A stretch of 64,000 bases of DNA. Origin: Lysobacteraceae bacterium NML93-0793 (GTDB lineage Bacteria; Pseudomonadota; Gammaproteobacteria; Xanthomonadales; Xanthomonadaceae). The DNA is taken from positions 1 through 64,000 of the forward strand of contig NTJG01000009.1 of the NCBI GenBank assembly GCA_002324875.1. Direction: 5' to 3'. Below the pieces are notes generated by a model. The model saw only the letters and a list, made by a program, of their open reading frames with translations, ran no database searches and was not told the origin of the DNA. Positions 59,908 to 64,000 of this stretch are shown here, piece after piece (position 1 is the first letter of the stretch; each line of letters starts with the position of its first letter). Both the position numbers and the translations under genes were made by a program.

Positions 59908-61011
59908 CTACAGCCAGGCCAATGCTGATTCGGCCAGCTCGCGTTCCTCATCGATCGCGACGTTCCAGATGGCCGGCCCGCTCGCGGCATCGATCCGCGT
60001 GGCCCCAGCATCGTTGTCGTCAGGTGCCAGCGCCAGGCCAAGCCAGCCCAAGCGCGCGATGATCCGCGCCCGCAGACCCGGCGCGCGGTGGCCGATGCCG
60101 CCGGAAAAGACGACATGGTCGAGTCCGCCGATTCCCGTGGCCATGGCCGCGATGGACTGCGCGATCCGGACTGCGAAGAGGTCCACGGCAAGCTGGGCCT
60201 GCGGGCCAGGATCGGCAAGCAGCACGCGCATATCGCCGTGCCCGGCGATGCCGGCAAGACCTGCAGTGCGGGACAAACCATCTTCAATCGCTTGCGCGTC
60301 CAGCCGTTCGTGCCTGAGCAGGTACAGCAACGCACCGGGATCGAGATCCCCGGAGCGGGTAGGGCTCGGGATTCCCCCCAGCGGAGTGAGCGCCATGGTG
60401 GTGTCGCGGCTCCAACCGTCCTCGACGGCGCAGACGCTGCAACCACCCCCCAGATGCGCGAAGACGGCGCGGCTCCGCAGGATTCCGGCGTCCTGGCTGG
60501 CCACGACTCGCAGTGCAGAGGCGAAGGCGAGTCCGTGGAAACCGTAGCGGCGGACGCCCAGCGCATCCCATGCTTCGGGGATGGGCAGGCGCTGGCTCCA
60601 GGGTGCGAGTGTCACGTGGAAGTCCGTGTCGAAGGCCACGCCCTGGCGGGCTTGCGGCCAACGCAGGCGCGCGGCACGCGCGAACGCGAGGGCGACCGGC
60701 TGGTGCAAGGGTGCGAATGGCACCAAGGCATCCAGTTTCGCAAGTACATCTTCGTCGAGCTCGCTGGCGTTGCGCAGGTCGCCGCCATGTACGATTCGGT
60801 GGACCACCACGTCGGGGCCGGGCGCCGGTATCGACAATATTTCGAGCAGGGTGGCAAGTCGCTCTTGCGCATCCGCGCCGACGGCAATCTCGGCCCGGGA
60901 GCGCTCCACGACGCGTGGCTGCGCGCCTGGCCCCTCAGCGTGCAACAGATAGCACGCGCCCTTGAGGGTGGACGAGCCAACGTTGAGTGCCAGAAGCCGG
61001 CGCGTGGTCAT
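59908..61011 (-). CDS. Acetate kinase family protein (atypical)
   Basis: A 367-residue ASKHA-fold kinase related to AckA (about 400 residues), which makes ATP and acetate from acetyl phosphate. The framework is recognisable: LALNVGSSTLKG, VVHRIVHGG, RRYGFHGLAFA, HLGGGCSVCAVEDG, LGGIPSPTRSGDLDPG and VVFSGGIGHRAPGLR. Several positions differ from canonical AckA (HLGNGAS is HLGGGCS; GGIGEN is GGIGHR), so substrate or activity may differ. The ATG at 61011 was chosen for the family start. No phosphotransacetylase or phosphoketolase is in the window. Confidence 0.8.
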   Translation of the reverse strand: MTTRRLLALNVGSSTLKGACYLLHAEGPGAQPRVVERSRAEIAVGADAQERLATLLEILSIPAPGPDVVVHRIVHGGDLRNASELDEDVLAKLDALVPFAPLHQPVALAFARAARLRWPQARQGVAFDTDFHVTLAPWSQRLPIPEAWDALGVRRYGFHGLAFASALRVVASQDAGILRSRAVFAHLGGGCSVCAVEDGWSRDTTMALTPLGGIPSPTRSGDLDPGALLYLLRHERLDAQAIEDGLSRTAGLAGIAGHGDMRVLLADPGPQAQLAVDLFAVRIAQSIAAMATGIGGLDHVVFSGGIGHRAPGLRARIIARLGWLGLALAPDDNDAGATRIDAASGPAIWNVAIDEERELAESALAWL

Positions 61012-61030
61012 AGGTGTCGCCAGTTCATGT

Positions 61031-63106
61031 TCATGGGGACCGTACCGCCCGGCGCAACAGCTGCGCATTGATCGCCACCACGATGGTGCTCAGCGACATG
61101 AGCACTGCACCAAGCGCGGGTTGCAGCATGATCCCCCATGCAGAGAGAACGCCGGCAGCGAGCGGGATGGCGACGATGTTGTACCCGGCGGCCCACCACA
61201 GGTTCTGGATCATCTTGCGATAGGTGGCCTTGCTCAATTCGATGATCGCTGGCACGTCGCGCGGGTCGCTGCGCACGAGTACGACGTCGCCGGCCTCGAC
61301 CGCGACGTCCGTCCCTGTGCCGATGGCGATGCCGACGTCGGACGTGAGCAGCGCCGGAGCGTCATTGACACCGTCACCCACCATCGCGACGCGCTTGCCC
61401 TGGGCCTGCAGCTCCTCGATCTTTGCCACCTTGTCCTCGGGCAATACCTCGGCGAAGACGGTGTCGATGTTGAGTTCCTTCGCGACCGCGTTTGCGACCG
61501 CCGTGGAATCACCCGTCAGCAGGACAACCTCCAGTCCTTCGTCGTGCAGCCGCTTGACCGCGTCGAACGATTCGGGACGGATGGCATCCGCGATCGCAAA
61601 TACGGCGAGCACCCGGTCGCCTTCCACCAGGTAGGTTGCAGATTGACCATCGGCTGCCGCTGATTCGGCAGCCCGCCGAAGCGTCTCCGGCGGTTCGACC
61701 GCGAGCATTCTCAACAGACCCGGCCCGCCAACGTGAAGCGAGCGCTCCTCGACGACTGCGCGCACGCCGCGTCCCGGCATGGACTCGAAGTCCTGCGACA
61801 TCGGAACGTCGATGCCATGTTCCTTGGCGCTGGTCATCAGCGCCTGCGCGATCGGATGTTCAGCGTCGCGCTGGACCGACGCGGCCACGCGAAGCACCTC
61901 GTCGTCGGTGAGTCCATCGGCGGCAGTGGTCTTCACGACGCGGTGCGAACCGAGCGTGAGCGTGCCTGTCTTGTCGAACACGACCGTGTTCAGCAAACGG
62001 GCCTCTTCCAGGCCGCGTCGATCGCGCACGAGCAGGCCGTTCCGTGCGCCAATCGTGGTCGAGATGGCGGTCACCAGCGGGATGGCCAAACCCAGCGCAT
62101 GGGGACAGGCGATCACGAGCACGGTCACTACGCGCTCGATCGTGAAGCTCCACGGTCGACCGAGGAGTGGCCAGACAATGGCGGTAACCGCGGCGGAGAC
62201 GATGGCGATGATCGTGAGGTAGAACGCCGCCCGGTCCGCCAGGGCCTGGGCGCGCGAGCGCGACGTCTGGGCCTGCTCGACGAGCCGCATGATACCCGCG
62301 AGCGCGGTCTCGTCGCCGGTTCCCGTCACCTCGACACGCAACGAGCCCTGTCCGTTGACGGTGCCGGCGATCACCCGGTCGCCCGTCGACTTGTCCATCG
62401 GCTTGGACTCGCCGGTGATCATCGCTTCGTTGACGGCGCTGGTCCCTTCCTTCACGACGCCGTCGGCGGGAATGCTCGCGCCGGGCCTGATGAGCAGCAG
62501 GTCGCCGCGCTTCAGTTCCGCGACAGGGACTTCCTTCGCGGTACCGGCCTCATCCAACCGCACCGCCATATCAGGCAGCAGCTTCGCGAGTTCCTTGAGA
62601 GCGCCCTGTGCCTGGTTGATCGAACGCATCTCGATCCAGTGGCCGAGCAACATGATCGCCACCAGCGTCGCCAGCTCCCACCACAGGTCCAAGCCCTCGA
62701 CAACGCCGAGCGTGACCAACGCGCTGTAAAAGAAGGCGACGGTGATCGCAAGCGAGATCAGCGTCATCATGCCCGGCAGGCGATTTCTCAGCTCGTGGTA
62801 TCCGCCGCGGACGAACGGCGAGCCGCCGTAGAAGTACACGATCGTGCCGAACACCGCCGGGATGTACGCCGACCCCGGGAACTGTGGTGCGGTGTAGTCG
62901 AACCAATGCTGGATCATCCCGCTCCAGATCAGAGTGGGGATGGTCAGCAGCAGCGTGAGCCAGAACTTGTCGCGGAAGCTCGCCACGCTGTGGCCGGCGT
63001 GCTTGTCGTGCCCGGCATGGACGTCACCTTCAGCACCCGTGCGGGGATGCGGCGGTTGCTCGCCGTGCGCCTGATGATCTTGATGATGATGATTGTGTTG
63101 CGTCAT
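61031..63106 (-). CDS. copB: Copper/silver-exporting P-type ATPase (CopB-like)
   Basis: A 691-residue P1B-type ATPase. The N-terminus is His-rich (TQHNHHHQDHQAHGEQ, HAGHDKHAGH) in place of CXXC metal domains. The ion-path motif is CPH (VIACPHALGLAIPLV), typical of the CopB subgroup, and the catalytic motifs are TGES, DKTGTLT and MVGDGVNDAPAL. Eight membrane spans fit. Family members export Cu or Ag from the cytoplasm. The acetate-kinase-like gene starts 20 bp after its stop on the same strand. Confidence 0.92.
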   Translation of the reverse strand: MTQHNHHHQDHQAHGEQPPHPRTGAEGDVHAGHDKHAGHSVASFRDKFWLTLLLTIPTLIWSGMIQHWFDYTAPQFPGSAYIPAVFGTIVYFYGGSPFVRGGYHELRNRLPGMMTLISLAITVAFFYSALVTLGVVEGLDLWWELATLVAIMLLGHWIEMRSINQAQGALKELAKLLPDMAVRLDEAGTAKEVPVAELKRGDLLLIRPGASIPADGVVKEGTSAVNEAMITGESKPMDKSTGDRVIAGTVNGQGSLRVEVTGTGDETALAGIMRLVEQAQTSRSRAQALADRAAFYLTIIAIVSAAVTAIVWPLLGRPWSFTIERVVTVLVIACPHALGLAIPLVTAISTTIGARNGLLVRDRRGLEEARLLNTVVFDKTGTLTLGSHRVVKTTAADGLTDDEVLRVAASVQRDAEHPIAQALMTSAKEHGIDVPMSQDFESMPGRGVRAVVEERSLHVGGPGLLRMLAVEPPETLRRAAESAAADGQSATYLVEGDRVLAVFAIADAIRPESFDAVKRLHDEGLEVVLLTGDSTAVANAVAKELNIDTVFAEVLPEDKVAKIEELQAQGKRVAMVGDGVNDAPALLTSDVGIAIGTGTDVAVEAGDVVLVRSDPRDVPAIIELSKATYRKMIQNLWWAAGYNIVAIPLAAGVLSAWGIMLQPALGAVLMSLSTIVVAINAQLLRRAVRSP

Positions 63107-63169
63107 GGGTCTGCCTTCCTGGATGCACTGATGCGCCGGGCACCAGCGGGGAGATAGATCAGTGTTCTG

Positions 63170-64000
63170 TTACAAGTGTCCCGATCTGGCGATGGCCATC
63201 ACCAGCCGCAGTGAGAGCAATCCCGCAGCAGCGAAAGCCACCATAGCCAGGAAAGGCATGTGACCGAACACTTGCGGGCCGTCGGAATGCAGGCTCAACA
63301 GCGCACCGCTTACGTACAGGCCCAAGGTGACCAGGGCCAACGCCAGCCGGTTGCCCGTGCGCGCGATTGCCTCCTGCGTGGAACTCAGGCCATGGTGGTG
63401 TACGGAGAAGGCGGGTCGTCCGTCGCTCAGTTGCGCCTGCCGCAACAGGTCGGTGGCGATCTGTGGCAATTGGCGCGCAGTGCGGGCCAGCCGCATGGCA
63501 AGCGGCCTGTTGCCGCTGGGGCGGCTGGCTTCGGCAATGTCGGCGATCGCGGCCGCCTGCGCGGACAGCGTCCCCAGCAGGTCCAGATCCGGATCCAGCG
63601 CCCGCAGCGTGTTCTCGACCAGGAACAGCGTCCGGATCAGGGACAGCAGGTGGGCCGGAAGCCGGAAGCCAGCGCCCTGCCCAATGCGTGCCACGCGCCA
63701 GATTGCCTCGGCAATGGACCACTGCGCCAGCGGACGGCTGGCCATCTCGGCCAGGATCAGGTGGATCTCGCGCACATGCGAGCGGCGGTCGACCTGCGGC
63801 GGGAAGAAGCCCATGGCGATCGCTGCATCCAGCACGCCCTCGGCGTCGTCGGCCGCAATGGCCTCGACCATGCCGCCGAGCGCGAGCCGGGATGCAGGGA
63901 CGAGCACGCCGATCGAGCCAAAGTCATGCAGGCACAGGCGACCGTCGTCAAAGAAGAACAGATTCCCCGGGTGCGGGTCGGCATGGAAGACGCCGGCGCC
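63170..64000 (-). CDS. UbiB/ABC1/AarF-type kinase-like protein (5' part outside window)
   Basis: The C-terminal 276 residues of an ABC1-family atypical kinase. At the window edge the motifs GVFHADPHPGNLFFFDDGR and LHDFGSIG (catalytic and metal-binding loops) are visible; a helical region follows, and two hydrophobic segments at the end (NRLALALVTLGLYVSGALL, FLAMVAFAAAGLLSLRLV) anchor the protein in the membrane. UbiB supports ubiquinone synthesis; whether this island copy does so is unclear. The frame continues past 64000. Confidence 0.85.
   Translation of the reverse strand, partial: GAGVFHADPHPGNLFFFDDGRLCLHDFGSIGVLVPASRLALGGMVEAIAADDAEGVLDAAIAMGFFPPQVDRRSHVREIHLILAEMASRPLAQWSIAEAIWRVARIGQGAGFRLPAHLLSLIRTLFLVENTLRALDPDLDLLGTLSAQAAAIADIAEASRPSGNRPLAMRLARTARQLPQIATDLLRQAQLSDGRPAFSVHHHGLSSTQEAIARTGNRLALALVTLGLYVSGALLSLHSDGPQVFGHMPFLAMVAFAAAGLLSLRLVMAIARSGHL

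Overview
The window is a 64 kb piece of a high-GC gammaproteobacterial chromosome, most likely from the Xanthomonadaceae/Lysobacteraceae (Luteimonas-, Lysobacter- or Stenotrophomonas-like). The main clues are the xanthomonad-type LexA box (TTAG-N6-TACTA) directly in front of lexA, the order lexA-recA-recX-alaS-csrA-tRNA-Ser-tRNA-Arg, the run pyrG-kdsA-eno-ftsB-ispD-ispF-truD, and a heptamer repeat array of a kind I remember from xanthomonad intergenic DNA. Family-level placement is inference.

Layout. 1-8.1 kb: a cut-off membrane protein, a tripartite RND efflux operon (adaptor, permease, outer-membrane lipoprotein), a DUF4349 lipoprotein and a Tat-exported aldo/keto reductase. 8.2-13.4 kb: a divergent persulfide/H2S detoxification locus with a BigR/SqrR-like two-cysteine ArsR repressor, a peroxiredoxin, two persulfide-dioxygenase-like metallo-hydrolases, two half-size YeeE/YedE transporters, a DUF442-type sulfurtransferase/phosphatase-like protein and a TSUP permease. 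The control region holds two interleaved inverted repeats. 13.4-30.7 kb: housekeeping and scattered metabolic genes (speG, cyclophilin, PadR plus membrane sensor, two NlpC/P60 hydrolases, slyD, DUF418, an amino-acid dehydrogenase-like flavoenzyme, gor, hutG-like, DHA2 exporter, LysR with a dioxygenase and an SDR, parE). 31-38 kb: the core operon run for CTP, Kdo, enolase, FtsB, isoprenoid and TruD functions. 38-46.8 kb: an orphan response regulator, a heptamer array, a 3-hydroxybutyrate-oligomer-hydrolase-like lipoprotein, and the SOS genes followed by alaS and csrA.

Downstream of tRNA-Arg (47.08-47.16 kb) the character changes to an accessory metal-resistance island that runs to the window end. 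It has a truncated hsdM, an A/T-richer H-NS-like gene, a CadR/ZntR-like MerR regulator divergent from a short CDF transporter, a czcI-like/czcC/czcB/czcA cluster whose czcD is cut off by a decayed IS3 element next to a second IS3 relic, and an unusual mercury operon. That operon reads merR, then merT-merP-GDCCVxC protein-ATP-grasp protein, with no merA. Beyond it, on the minus strand, lie an atypical acetate-kinase-family protein, a CopB-type copper/silver P-type ATPase and a UbiB/ABC1 kinase cut by the window end.

The most interesting item is the mer-linked ATP-grasp protein (58571-59872). Its motif order looks circularly permuted and it is translationally coupled to the GDCCVxC protein, suggesting a ligase-based variation on mercury handling. 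Second is a perfect 15-bp hairpin between recA and recX whose loop carries the likely recX ribosome-binding site.
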